This document shows positions 5,736-13,862 of a stretch of 23,805 nucleotides of DNA, in pieces. The first letter of the stretch is position 1. Each line of letters begins with the position of its first letter. The stretch spans positions 1 to 23,805 of the IMG/VR virus record IMGVR_UViG_3300028925_007473; one strand, written 5' to 3'. The DNA comes from a virus. A program made the translations under genes and the position numbers. The notes under the pieces were generated by a model. It saw nothing but the letters and a program-made list of their open reading frames with translations, was not told the origin of the DNA and did no database searches.

Positions 5736-8700
5736 ATGAGCAAAGGCGGTGGTGGCGGAGCAATGCAAGGTGGCTACGGTCAACAAGGCGGCGGTTTTGG
5801 TCAGCAGGGTGGCTACGGTCAACCTAGGGTTCCAACTAATCAAGGTGGAATGTATAGCCGCATGGGAGCGCAGTCTTCTATGGGAGGCAAAGGTGGTCGT
5901 TCTCCAAGTGGGTTTGGTCAGCAAGGTAGTTACGGACAACAAGGTGGCTATAGAGGCGGCTTTGGTCAACAGCAGGGTGGATTCGGCCAGCAAGGTGGTG
6001 GATTCGGTCAGCAAGGTGGCTACAGAGGCTCTATGGGCGGAAAAGGCGGTCAACAGGGCGGTTATGGTCGGCAACAAATGCCCAGAAGTCCTTATGGGCA
6101 AAACACAGGATTCCCCGGACAACGGCCTGCTCCTAACTACGGGCAAATAGGAAGAGGCGCTAAAGGCGGTATGGGTAACATGGGTGGAGGTCAACGCTAT
6201 CAAGCACCATACATGCCTACTCTTGTGGATACTGGCGAAAGTAACGGTGGGACTGCCACAAATGGTATGGATATTAATCCCCCAAGAGGAGGAATGGGTG
6301 GCTCTATGGGCGGAGGTGAGGGTGGAAGAAACTATACAGACCCGACAACTGGAAATGAAATGTATCAGCCGCCAATGCCAACAGTTCCTGAAGGCATGTC
6401 GCAACGTATGGTAATGCCACCGCCAATTAATACGGGTATGGGCGGCAAAGGTGGACAACAACCTCCACAGATGAGAACGCAAGGGCCAGAAAGCCTTAGA
6501 ATGCAAGGGACACCACTGCAACAGAGCATGGCCGTCAATCACATGGCAGTCCAACCAATCAACGCAGTGCCGCAACAATATACAAGAGATGATAATTTAA
6601 AATCGACAATAATGCAGGCTCCAGATATTCAGGGTGCAGAGACAGGAATGCCGGGTAGTTTTGGATATTTATCTCCAGAAGAAAAAGATAGAAGAGAAAG
6701 AGGAGTCCAAGATAGACTGGCTCGTCAGCAAACGTTTATGGACGAAAATCCTTTAGTGCCTCAAGTACAGAATTTAGACCTACAATTGCTTGGTGGGCCT
6801 AACGATCCTTTGTCGGAGAACTATATTGACCCAAGGATAGAGATGCGAGAGATAAAAAGACAGCAACAGGCAGAATATGACGCATCAGAGCGCCCGGTCC
6901 GTCGCTTAACATCGCCGCGCCCGGTTTTGGACCCCCGGGGATCAGCTAATTTGGCCCAGCCGGGACCGGTGTTATTCGATCGCGATCCTACGATTGGGAA
7001 CCCGTACTCGCCATTTGACGATAGCGGGATTCAAGCGCAAATAGGTGGTTTACAAAAACAGTTTGGCAACATAATTGGCAACATGCCTTCGTTCGATCCG
7101 ACCGATATGCAAGCGCAGATTCAGGCTAATCAAGCGTCAATTGGCAACATGCCTACGTTTGACGATAGCGGGATTCAAGCGCAAATAGGTGGTTTGCAAG
7201 AACAGTTTGGCAACATGCCTACGTATGATGATAGTCAGCTCAGAAAAGACATGGACAGTAGGTTTGGAAACATGCCTTCGTTCGATCCGAGTGGTTTGCA
7301 AGACCAAATAAAATCTCTGCAAGCGTCAATTGGCAACATTCCTCAATTTGACCCGAGTGAGATGCAAGCGCAGATTCAGGCTAATCAAGCGTCAATTGGC
7401 AGCATTCCTCAATTTGACCCGAGTGGGATGCAAGCGCAGATTCAGGCTAATCAAGCGTCAATTGGTAACACAGGGAAGCCCTACGGAAACTCCTTTCCAC
7501 CGTTCGATGGGACGCAAAAACCAAATCTATTCCCACCGGCAGCTACAGCTCCACCACCAGCAGCTCCACCACCAGCAGCTACAGTTCCACCACCAGCAGC
7601 AGCTACAGTTCCACCACCACCAGCAGCTACAGCTCCACCACCAGCGGCTCCGCCAGTGGCAGCTCCACCAGCTACAGCTCCGCCAGTGGCAGCTCCACCA
7701 GTGGCTCCACCAGGTCAATTACCACCTCCAACAGTCGCGGCTGGTGAAACGCCTTACGTTTCTAGCGTAGATCAAACGACAATAACGTCGGACCCGACAA
7801 CGCAACAGCTGTTGTTTGGTTTGGATGGACAAGGCGGATTTATACCGGGCGCTATGCAAGCGGCTGAAAATACTTTCTTCAATCCAGATGGCACGCCAAG
7901 AGTGGTTGACCAAGAGGTTGCCGGATTGACGCCTGACCAAGAGAGGGCAATGGAGCTCGCTCGTGGTCAGGTTGGCATTCAAGATCGCTACCTGGGTGGT
8001 GCAGAAGATTTATATCAGGAAGGCGTCAGGCGCTCTGACGAAGGGTTGGCGCGGCAAATAGCTTTGGGCCAAGATGCTTTAGGAACCACGCAGAGAGGTG
8101 TTTCTGAAGAGCAAGCATTGCGTGACAGGGGCCTCGAGGGGCTTCTAAGCTCCATAGGTGAGGGCAGACAGCTTGCCGGCGGAGCAACCAGCGATCTTTA
8201 CGGTCGGCTGGGAGAAACCGAAAATATTCAGCGCGGCGCGGTAGACCAGTTTGGCAGACAGCTGGGCGGGATTGAATCAATGCGGCGCGGGGCGGTCGAA
8301 GATTTTGGCGGTAGGCTGGGAGAATCAGAGGATTTAATTCGCGGCACGACCGGAGCCTACGACCAAGACCTGACGAAGGAATTTTACGACCCCTACGAAG
8401 ATCGGGTCGTTAACCAGACAATCGAGGATGCGCTGAAGGGTTCTGATAAGGCCGACATGGCTCAATTTGCACGGGATGTTTCAAGTGGTGGAGAATCAGC
8501 TTTCGGCTCCAGAGCACGTCTAACTGCCGGTGAGAGGCGTGAAAGCCTTGGCAGGGGCTTGGCTCAAGAGCTGGCCGGAATTCGCTCTCGTGGCTTTACA
8601 GAGGCCCAGAGAGCGGGCACTTCTGAATTTGCCAGACAAAAAGCAGCACAGGGCGCAGCGGGTAGCAATTTAGCCGGCTTATCCGGCCAACGGCTTGGAG

Positions 8701-9398
8701 CGCAACAGCAGCTCGCAAGCGGCTTAGGGTCACTCTCAGGCCAGCAGTTGGCAGCTCAGCAAGGCTTAGCCTCTGGCTTAGGTCAGGCCGGACAACAAAG
8801 ATACGGTGCCGGCACAAACTTAGGCTCGACACTGGTTGGATTGGGGCAGACTGGACAACAGGCGATGTCGGGAGCTGGACGGGCAGCACTGGGATCTGCC
8901 GGTCAATTGGCTGGCGCACAAGGTCAGATGGGTGGCTTGTACGGGCAGGGTGGACAACAGCAACAAGAATCAAGAGCGGGGCTAGGCAGATTCATGCAAG
9001 GACTTGGTAGCCAGGCGCAACAGGCCGGCATGACCGGAATCAATGCGCTGGCCGGCTTCGGTGGCCAGCAACAGCAATTGATGCAGCAGATGCTTGATGC
9101 GCAGCGCCAGAACGCAATGATGAGACAACAGGCACCACTTGCTCAGTATCAATCACTGTTGCCGTTCATCCAGGCGGTGCCACAAGGGCAGCAACAAACA
9201 CAAACTGCTTACTCTCCTCGGCCTAGCGCTTTACAGGCTGCACTCGGAACAGGGCTCAGCACCTTTGGCGGAATCGGCAGCTACATGAATCAGGCCGGGC
9301 CCTCTGCTCCTACCCAGCAACAAGGTGGTTTGAGCCCTGCCGCGATAAAGCAGCTTGAGCAATTGCTGGCGCAGCGGCAACCGGTTACAGGAATATAG
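5736..9398 (+). CDS. Giant low-complexity virion-type protein
   Basis: This 1220-residue protein follows a good ribosome site (TTGGAG). Residues about 3-125 are Gly/Gln/Tyr/Phe-rich, made of GGYGQQ and GGFGQQ units; about 126-330 is Gly/Met/Pro-rich; about 425-580 holds 22-residue repeats (FDPSxMQAQIQANQASIGN); about 600-670 is a Pro/Ala linker. From about 675 a more ordered, helical region (LTPDQERAMELARGQVG, FYDPYEDRVVNQTIEDAL, SAFGSRARLTAGERRES) runs into Ala/Gly/Gln helices. The C-terminal part recalls proteins common near tail and internal-virion genes of marine phages, with a 'Y-x-x-P-Y-x-x-x-V-x-x-x-T' then 'G-A-F-G-S-R' order. No enzyme motif is seen. It is probably structural (fibre, tail or ejection protein). 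The C-terminal half is visibly more GC-rich than the first half, suggesting assembly from two sources. Confidence 0.75.
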   Translation: MSKGGGGGAMQGGYGQQGGGFGQQGGYGQPRVPTNQGGMYSRMGAQSSMGGKGGRSPSGFGQQGSYGQQGGYRGGFGQQQGGFGQQGGGFGQQGGYRGSMGGKGGQQGGYGRQQMPRSPYGQNTGFPGQRPAPNYGQIGRGAKGGMGNMGGGQRYQAPYMPTLVDTGESNGGTATNGMDINPPRGGMGGSMGGGEGGRNYTDPTTGNEMYQPPMPTVPEGMSQRMVMPPPINTGMGGKGGQQPPQMRTQGPESLRMQGTPLQQSMAVNHMAVQPINAVPQQYTRDDNLKSTIMQAPDIQGAETGMPGSFGYLSPEEKDRRERGVQDRLARQQTFMDENPLVPQVQNLDLQLLGGPNDPLSENYIDPRIEMREIKRQQQAEYDASERPVRRLTSPRPVLDPRGSANLAQPGPVLFDRDPTIGNPYSPFDDSGIQAQIGGLQKQFGNIIGNMPSFDPTDMQAQIQANQASIGNMPTFDDSGIQAQIGGLQEQFGNMPTYDDSQLRKDMDSRFGNMPSFDPSGLQDQIKSLQASIGNIPQFDPSEMQAQIQANQASIGSIPQFDPSGMQAQIQANQASIGNTGKPYGNSFPPFDGTQKPNLFPPAATAPPPAAPPPAATVPPPAAATVPPPPAATAPPPAAPPVAAPPATAPPVAAPPVAPPGQLPPPTVAAGETPYVSSVDQTTITSDPTTQQLLFGLDGQGGFIPGAMQAAENTFFNPDGTPRVVDQEVAGLTPDQERAMELARGQVGIQDRYLGGAEDLYQEGVRRSDEGLARQIALGQDALGTTQRGVSEEQALRDRGLEGLLSSIGEGRQLAGGATSDLYGRLGETENIQRGAVDQFGRQLGGIESMRRGAVEDFGGRLGESEDLIRGTTGAYDQDLTKEFYDPYEDRVVNQTIEDALKGSDKADMAQFARDVSSGGESAFGSRARLTAGERRESLGRGLAQELAGIRSRGFTEAQRAGTSEFARQKAAQGAAGSNLAGLSGQRLGAQQQLASGLGSLSGQQLAAQQGLASGLGQAGQQRYGAGTNLGSTLVGLGQTGQQAMSGAGRAALGSAGQLAGAQGQMGGLYGQGGQQQQESRAGLGRFMQGLGSQAQQAGMTGINALAGFGGQQQQLMQQMLDAQRQNAMMRQQAPLAQYQSLLPFIQAVPQGQQQTQTAYSPRPSALQAALGTGLSTFGGIGSYMNQAGPSAPTQQQGGLSPAAIKQLEQLLAQRQPVTGI
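5742..6100 (+). repeat. Prion-like Gly/Gln/Tyr-rich coding repeat
   Basis: Short degenerate units encoding GGYGQQ, GGFGQQ and SMGGKGG recur through the 5' end of the giant protein gene. The composition (Gly, Gln, Tyr, Phe, few charges) resembles low-complexity domains of eukaryotic RNA-binding proteins that phase-separate. It is coding, not a non-coding repeat. Confidence 0.85.
7080..7466 (+). repeat. Tandem 66-base (22-codon) coding repeats
   Basis: Copies run from 7080, 7146, (a shortened 57-base one at) 7212, 7269, 7335 and 7401, each beginning with the codons for Asn/Ser-Met/Ile-Pro. The last two, 7335-7400 and 7401-7466, differ at very few positions, so the duplication is recent. Each unit encodes a PxFDPS turn followed by a short helix, MQAQIQANQASIG. 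A partial earlier copy begins near 7011. Confidence 0.9.
7534..7725 (+). repeat. Pro/Ala-rich linker repeat
   Basis: CCACCA, GCAGCT and ACAGCT/ACAGTT triplet-type units alternate and encode runs such as PPPAATVPPPAA. It forms an extended flexible linker between the 22-residue repeats and the ordered C-terminal half of the giant protein. Such tracts change length by slippage, and an assembler could also miscount copies here. Confidence 0.85.
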
Positions 9399-9409
9399 GA
9401 CGCCCACAG

Positions 9410-10828
9410 ATGGAACAACAGATAAAAAAATATCAGACCGAAGAAGAGGTGGTGGCTGAGGAAGATCCTTTTAGCGGTGGCATTGATTTAAGCCAAATTG
9501 ATCCGACTGCTTTGATGTTGCTCATGGCTCAAAATAAAGCTGCGGCTAAAACTACTCCACAAGCATTTGAATCAAATGTTGAAAGGTATCAACAGCGGTT
9601 AGCTCCCTTTTCTTATCAAGCGCCAAGAAAAGATATTTTTGACCTAGCAAGCTCGTTAGGCGCAGGAATATTGGCTTCTCAGCAACGAGGCGGAAGAAAC
9701 CCTTTCGTTGGAATAGGCGAAGGATTTGTAGGCTTGTCTCAGCAACTAAGAAAGGACGAGGAAGACAACGCTAAGAATAGGCAAGCAATGGGATTACAGG
9801 CATTTCAGTTGGCGTTAAAAGACGAACAGCAAGCCCGTGATTACATGAACCAGATAGACCTAAAGCTTATAGACAATGCCAACAAAGAGCCGGAATACAT
9901 GCGCATTGAGTGGGACGAAGTTGACCCTGACACTGGGGAAACCGTCAACAGAGGTCAGAGTATTGCCAACATACCGAGTAATTACGCAGCTATTGAAGAT
10001 CTTATGAAAACCAAGAATGGCAGAGAGGTCAAGCTCGCTGACACACAGATCAACATGCCAGATCCAAATGCTGGCTATGGAGACAGAAAGGCTATTGATG
10101 CCATAGATCAACAATCACAGCAGTTTTCAGCAGAAGCTAATGCATCGAATGCGGTCGTTGACCAAGTTAATCGAGCATATATTTTAGCTAATCAAATAGT
10201 TCAAGAGGGTGGAACATTTGGGCCATACGCCAGATCAACTTTAGGTATTAGAGAGTTTGTATCAAGCCTTGGCTACGGTGATTTGTTAGAAGCAGAAGGC
10301 GCTATAGCTCCACAGAAGGCTTTAAATCAATTGGCTATGAGTTTCACTATGGCTATTGTTTCTCAGACCAAGGGCGCAATTTCCAATAGAGAAATGGAGC
10401 TTTTCATAGCGGCTTCCCCTACGCTTGGGTCTACAGCAGAAGGGTTTATGGAACAACTGCGGCTTTTGGAAAAACTGGCTCTTAGGAAAAAAGATTTTTA
10501 CTCAAATTATCTGACCGAAATGGATACCCTTGAAAAAGATAAAAGTTTAAGCCATACGCAAAGAAGAATTAAGCTGGATCGATTCAAGAATGATTGGCCT
10601 GAAGCCAATCCTCTTCTAAGTGAAGAAGATGAAGCAATACTACAGAACGCAATAGATAACCCTATTATTGATAACGATTTCACGCCTCGTGCTTTCAGAC
10701 GCGCTTGGGAGGCAAAAGAAGCAGAGCTTGGGAGAATACCCCTTGTGGCATCAAAAGCAGATTATGATGCTTTGCCAAGCAAGGCTTATTATAGAACCGC
10801 AAGAGGCCAAAGAGCGCAGAAACCATAA
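9410..10828 (+). CDS. Putative internal virion / structural protein
   Basis: A 472-residue protein starting 11 bases after the giant protein, with AGGA upstream. It is mostly helical and polar, without signal peptide or membrane segment. Residues about 10-110 are Gln/Gly-rich (NPFVGIGEGFVGLSQQLRKD) and resemble phage proteins that begin 'fd-l-A-S-x-L-G-x-G-i-L'. The best-ordered section is about 225-365: SNAVVDQVNRAYILANQ, then 'ALNQLAMSFTMAIVSQTKGAIS', 'NREMELFIAASPTLGSTAEG' and a long helix. That section matches my memory of a conserved domain in phage virion proteins, with 'TKGAISNREM' as its centre. It lies between two large putative virion proteins and its stop overlaps the next start (TAATG), so the three are made together. 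Function is inferred from context; no catalytic motif is recognised. Confidence 0.65.
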   Translation: MEQQIKKYQTEEEVVAEEDPFSGGIDLSQIDPTALMLLMAQNKAAAKTTPQAFESNVERYQQRLAPFSYQAPRKDIFDLASSLGAGILASQQRGGRNPFVGIGEGFVGLSQQLRKDEEDNAKNRQAMGLQAFQLALKDEQQARDYMNQIDLKLIDNANKEPEYMRIEWDEVDPDTGETVNRGQSIANIPSNYAAIEDLMKTKNGREVKLADTQINMPDPNAGYGDRKAIDAIDQQSQQFSAEANASNAVVDQVNRAYILANQIVQEGGTFGPYARSTLGIREFVSSLGYGDLLEAEGAIAPQKALNQLAMSFTMAIVSQTKGAISNREMELFIAASPTLGSTAEGFMEQLRLLEKLALRKKDFYSNYLTEMDTLEKDKSLSHTQRRIKLDRFKNDWPEANPLLSEEDEAILQNAIDNPIIDNDFTPRAFRRAWEAKEAELGRIPLVASKADYDALPSKAYYRTARGQRAQKP

Positions 10829-13389
10829 TGGCGAACGAAACGGATGAATTTGGCGGGATTATCGTAGGGGGCAATGTAGACGAATTTGGTGGCAAGTTGC
10901 TTGAAGACACCAAAACTATTGGTCCCTCCATAGAAGAAGACCCAGAGGATGCTAGTGGCATCGGTAACGCCCTGTTAGCTGGGTTAACCAATAGCGAAGA
11001 AAATAAAGTTTTCTGGTTGGCTGCCAAACGCTTTCCAGAGCAAGTTGAAAAGGGCAACAACCCAGCGGAGTTTTATGCCCTTGATGAAAGCGGGGACCTT
11101 TTTTACCGTGACCCATATTCAGGCGAATACAAAAAAGAATTTGCAGACGATATCTTTGGTTTTGATATCGACTACCTAGACAACCTGGGGCCAGTCGGAC
11201 AGTTTTTAGGTGAAGTGGTAGGTGGCACAATTGGCCTTACGTCTGGCTTTATGTCCGGCGGCTTCCCCGGCGCCGCCCTTGGCGGGGCTAAAGGTACTGC
11301 TGTTGGCGGTGGAACTTCTTATGCGATAAGAGCAGGGTTATCTCAAGCATTGGGTGGGCCTCCATTAGAGGTAGAAAAGGCGGCAAAGGATTTGGCTTTG
11401 TCGTCCGCATTTGGGGCAATTCCTTTTGGCGTTCCAACAAAGGCAGCGCCAAAAACTCTCAAGTTCATTTTTGACAAGTTTCCCGGTACGGAAGGCAGAA
11501 CTATCTTAGCCGATATTGTTCAGAACGGCGGGCGCACAGTTGATGAAAAACTTGAGTATATGTCTCGAAAATATCCAGATATATCTCTCTCTAGAGCAGA
11601 AGCAAACGAATTAGTTGGAAATGCGGGGTACAAAGCCGAGGCTTTTATCAACAAAAACGCACGCAACGAAACTTTGGTGCAACATTACAACGACCGCAAC
11701 GAGAGAATTGCTTATCACGCAGAAAATTTCTTTGAACAGGTTATAAGCGGAAAGCTCGTCACTGGAGCAACCAGTAAAAAACTGACGGGCCAAGCCTCCG
11801 TGGACGCAGAATTGGATATAGCTCGTGCTGCCGAGCTATACATTGAAGCAGAAAAGAAAAAACTGGCAGCACGAGTCGCCCCGTTATACAGAGAAGCGTA
11901 TGACATGGATGTGGCCATCGATGTTAGCGATATTATTAAACAAATAGACGAGGTTATTGGCAATCCAAATGCTTCGGCAGAAAAGATTACTGCTTACAAA
12001 AAAATGAGGGCTGCGCTAACAGATTCATCAATTGGCGATAACGCGCCAAGGGAAAGCACGGAGTTATTGCACGAAGGACTAAAAGATAATTTTAATAGAT
12101 TGCTGTCTTCCCTCACAAAAGATGCGGATTCTTCTTTAAAGAGAGAAGTGACGCTGGTGAAAAACCAAGTTTCTAACCGGCTCAAAGAGGCGAACCCCCT
12201 TTACAAGAACGTGACACAAATATATGACGACGCCTTTGGAACCGCGCAGATTTTAGATAGAGGCATTGTAGGACAATTTGCCAAGGTAGCGGGATTTGGC
12301 GAAAAAGCCGCAAGATTAACTAAAAAATTATTTAGCGGAAATATTAAGCCGCGTGAAATACAAGAATTAAAAACCATTATGCAATTAACGGATGATGGCG
12401 CAAAATCTTGGCAAAACCTAAAAGGCACATGGCTAAGCACTCAGTGGGATGAGGTTATCACTCAAGGAGGGAATCCATTAGGCCAGCCAAATAAATTTCT
12501 TAGTGCTATGGGAATTAAAAGTCCTTCAAGAGCTTTTCCAAAGGAAAATGTTATATATGACGCAAGAGGGATGCGGCTACCTGCGTCCGCAGATGAATTA
12601 GCAAAACTCGCTGACGAAGTTGCTGAATATCAGGTAAAGGGAAAAAAGGCAAAGATGTGGGAGGCGATGTTTGAGCCAGATGAGTTAAAAAGCTTTGTTG
12701 ACCTTACAAGCCTGATGGAAATGGTGAGCCGAATACAGACCCAAGCCGGTTCAGATACGTTTGGAAATTTCACTATGGACGCTATTCTTGCTAAAGAAGC
12801 AAAACAAATTATGGGGCAAGGACTGGTAACTGGGGCCAAGCAAGCTTATTACAGTGCCGGCGGCCTCTTGACGGCACTGTTTAGTTTGCCCTCTAGGGTT
12901 GCTGGGACAGGATTTAAAGATTTGATGGGCAATGTCGCACAAAGACAAAAAGACGCCTACATGGATCTTTTGATTAGCCACATTGTTGACGGAAGTAAAC
13001 GGGTGTCTTTAGACGCCGTTATGGAATCGGTCAAGCCAGCAGCTTATTTAATCTCACAAACCTTTACTCGCGGTGGTGTTGAGGGGCTGATCGGTTTGTT
13101 CAATGACCTTAGCCGAGATGAAAGAAAACAACAGTTTATTGAGCGGGGTGATGAAGTTATTGAAGGGCAACAACAAGATCAGCAACAAGAGCTTAACGGC
13201 CAAATAGAGGGCGCAACCCCTACCGCATTAAACTTGCCCTTGTTTGAAGACATGCCGCAGAGTGGTTTTGGCGGGGCGCCTAGCGGTTTCGATGTATCAA
13301 TGTCACCGACAATTCTACCCTCTGCATCCGATCGAGAAATAGCGATGCGCATGAACGCAAAAAAATCAGGTATCGGCTCGCTCGTCTAA
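10828..13389 (+). CDS. Large putative DNA-ejection (internal virion) protein
   Basis: The 853-residue protein overlaps the previous stop by one base. Its N-terminus repeats the DEFGG motif (DEFGGIIVGGN and DEFGGKLL). Residues about 120-180 form a Gly/Ala-rich, membrane-active stretch with glycine-zipper spacing (VGQFLGEVVGGTIGLTSG, GAALGGAKGTAVGGG). The rest is mainly helical and charged (residues about 280-560), with a Gln-rich segment near 765-785 and a Pro-rich end. Size, amphipathic glycine zipper and position fit proteins injected with phage DNA to form a conduit in the envelope (as gp15 and gp16 do in T7-like phages), but no lytic transglycosylase motif was seen. The 3' end overlaps the convergent gene by 24 bases. 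Confidence 0.62.
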   Translation: MANETDEFGGIIVGGNVDEFGGKLLEDTKTIGPSIEEDPEDASGIGNALLAGLTNSEENKVFWLAAKRFPEQVEKGNNPAEFYALDESGDLFYRDPYSGEYKKEFADDIFGFDIDYLDNLGPVGQFLGEVVGGTIGLTSGFMSGGFPGAALGGAKGTAVGGGTSYAIRAGLSQALGGPPLEVEKAAKDLALSSAFGAIPFGVPTKAAPKTLKFIFDKFPGTEGRTILADIVQNGGRTVDEKLEYMSRKYPDISLSRAEANELVGNAGYKAEAFINKNARNETLVQHYNDRNERIAYHAENFFEQVISGKLVTGATSKKLTGQASVDAELDIARAAELYIEAEKKKLAARVAPLYREAYDMDVAIDVSDIIKQIDEVIGNPNASAEKITAYKKMRAALTDSSIGDNAPRESTELLHEGLKDNFNRLLSSLTKDADSSLKREVTLVKNQVSNRLKEANPLYKNVTQIYDDAFGTAQILDRGIVGQFAKVAGFGEKAARLTKKLFSGNIKPREIQELKTIMQLTDDGAKSWQNLKGTWLSTQWDEVITQGGNPLGQPNKFLSAMGIKSPSRAFPKENVIYDARGMRLPASADELAKLADEVAEYQVKGKKAKMWEAMFEPDELKSFVDLTSLMEMVSRIQTQAGSDTFGNFTMDAILAKEAKQIMGQGLVTGAKQAYYSAGGLLTALFSLPSRVAGTGFKDLMGNVAQRQKDAYMDLLISHIVDGSKRVSLDAVMESVKPAAYLISQTFTRGGVEGLIGLFNDLSRDERKQQFIERGDEVIEGQQQDQQQELNGQIEGATPTALNLPLFEDMPQSGFGGAPSGFDVSMSPTILPSASDREIAMRMNAKKSGIGSLV

Positions 13390-13623
13390 ATCGTCCTGAG
13401 CTTCACTAGCGGACACGATCGCACCATCGACCTCGTAATCGAAGTCGTAGCCCATGTGGGCTTCCCCATTAATGTTGATGACTAGGTTTCTGGAGATAAG
13501 GCGCAACAGAGCGGCCTGGTGGTGCAGAGTCAATCGGCTAAACAGCTCTATAACTTCCTTTGCTTCCAGAACAGGCTGGTAGGATTGAGGCAAGGATTTT
13601 GCCTTCTTGCCAAACATTCTCAT
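13366..13623 (-). CDS. Small conserved-looking protein of unknown function
   Basis: An 85-residue protein read leftwards, starting three bases after the stop of the regulator gene at 13627, so the two form one operon. A second ATG (at 13617) lies two codons in. The N-terminus is basic (FGKKAKSLPQS), the middle is helical (LEAKEVIELFSRLTLHHQ then AALLRLISRNLV), followed by two beta strands (INGEAHMGYDFDYEVDGAIV) and an acidic tail. I do not recognise the family. Its 3' end overlaps the end of the large virion gene on the other strand by 24 bases. The opposite-strand frame over this area has no ribosome site and a less protein-like composition. A role as partner of the RHH protein is possible but is only inferred from the operon. 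Confidence 0.65.
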   Translation of the reverse strand: MRMFGKKAKSLPQSYQPVLEAKEVIELFSRLTLHHQAALLRLISRNLVININGEAHMGYDFDYEVDGAIVSASEAQDDLDERADT

Positions 13624-13626
13624 CCG

Positions 13627-13800
13627 CTAAAGAGCCTGGCGCGAGTCTTGAATGAGCATCCGGTGCTCCCGCTCGATCAACACTTTCAATTGATCGATCT
13701 TGCTCCGCCGCTCACGGTTACAAATCTCTTGCAAAAGATTGTAGGTGTGAACGTCGAGAGCCAAAGATTTTCGGATCTTCGGATTTATGTCTTCTGCCAT
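13627..13800 (-). CDS. Ribbon-helix-helix (Arc/CopG-type) regulator
   Basis: From the ATG at 13800 the product has 57 residues: MAEDINPKIRKSLALDVHT, then YNLLQEICNRERRSKIDQL and KVLIEREH. This is the RHH layout: a short basic beta strand (RKSLALDV) for base contacts, helix 1 (HTYNLLQEICNRE), a turn with Arg-Ser-Lys, and helix 2 (IDQLKVLIEREH). It probably binds DNA as a dimer and represses its own and other early promoters. The gene stands next to the divergent oxygenase and near several TGCA-containing palindromes, which are candidate operators. The frame continues upstream without a good start; the MAED start is preferred for its fit to the family. No clear ribosome site precedes it, which suggests a short or weak leader. 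Confidence 0.7.
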   Translation of the reverse strand: MAEDINPKIRKSLALDVHTYNLLQEICNRERRSKIDQLKVLIEREHRMLIQDSRQAL

Positions 13801-13862
13801 AATCGTTTTTGTTGGTTGATGGATATGGAACATTCTATAGATTCGTGCAACAATTAGCAACT
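13801..13862. promoter_or_regulatory. Divergent control region between RHH regulator and oxygenase
   Basis: The 62-base gap separates the leftward regulator gene and the rightward oxygenase gene. On the - strand TTGCTA (13860-13855) and TATAGA (13839-13834) sit 15 bases apart, a weak sigma70-type promoter for the regulator. It holds GTGCAAC and TAGCAAC, which resemble the TGCA elements in other gaps. No clear + strand promoter or ribosome site was seen for the oxygenase. Confidence 0.35.

Noticed and set aside
5580-6578. 332-residue frame on the - strand opposite the endolysin end and giant protein start
   Set aside because: It mirrors the Gly/Gln repeats as Ser/Thr/Leu/His-rich low-complexity text, has no ribosome site, and conflicts with two well-supported + strand genes.
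7080-7466. Regularly spaced repeats, considered as a CRISPR array
   Set aside because: The whole 66-base unit repeats, there are no unique spacers, and it is in frame inside a large gene.
7330-7770. 146-residue + frame within the 22-residue and Pro/Ala repeats
   Set aside because: A shifted reading of the same repeats giving His/Gln/Leu runs; no start signal and no independent support.
8596-8973. 125-residue - strand frame opposite the giant protein C-terminus
   Set aside because: Composition is that of an antisense shadow of Gly/Ala/Gln codons; no ribosome site.
13519-13857. 112-residue + strand frame opposite the regulator operon
   Set aside because: It runs across two separate - strand genes of which one matches the RHH fold; the + frame has no ribosome site and no recognisable motif.
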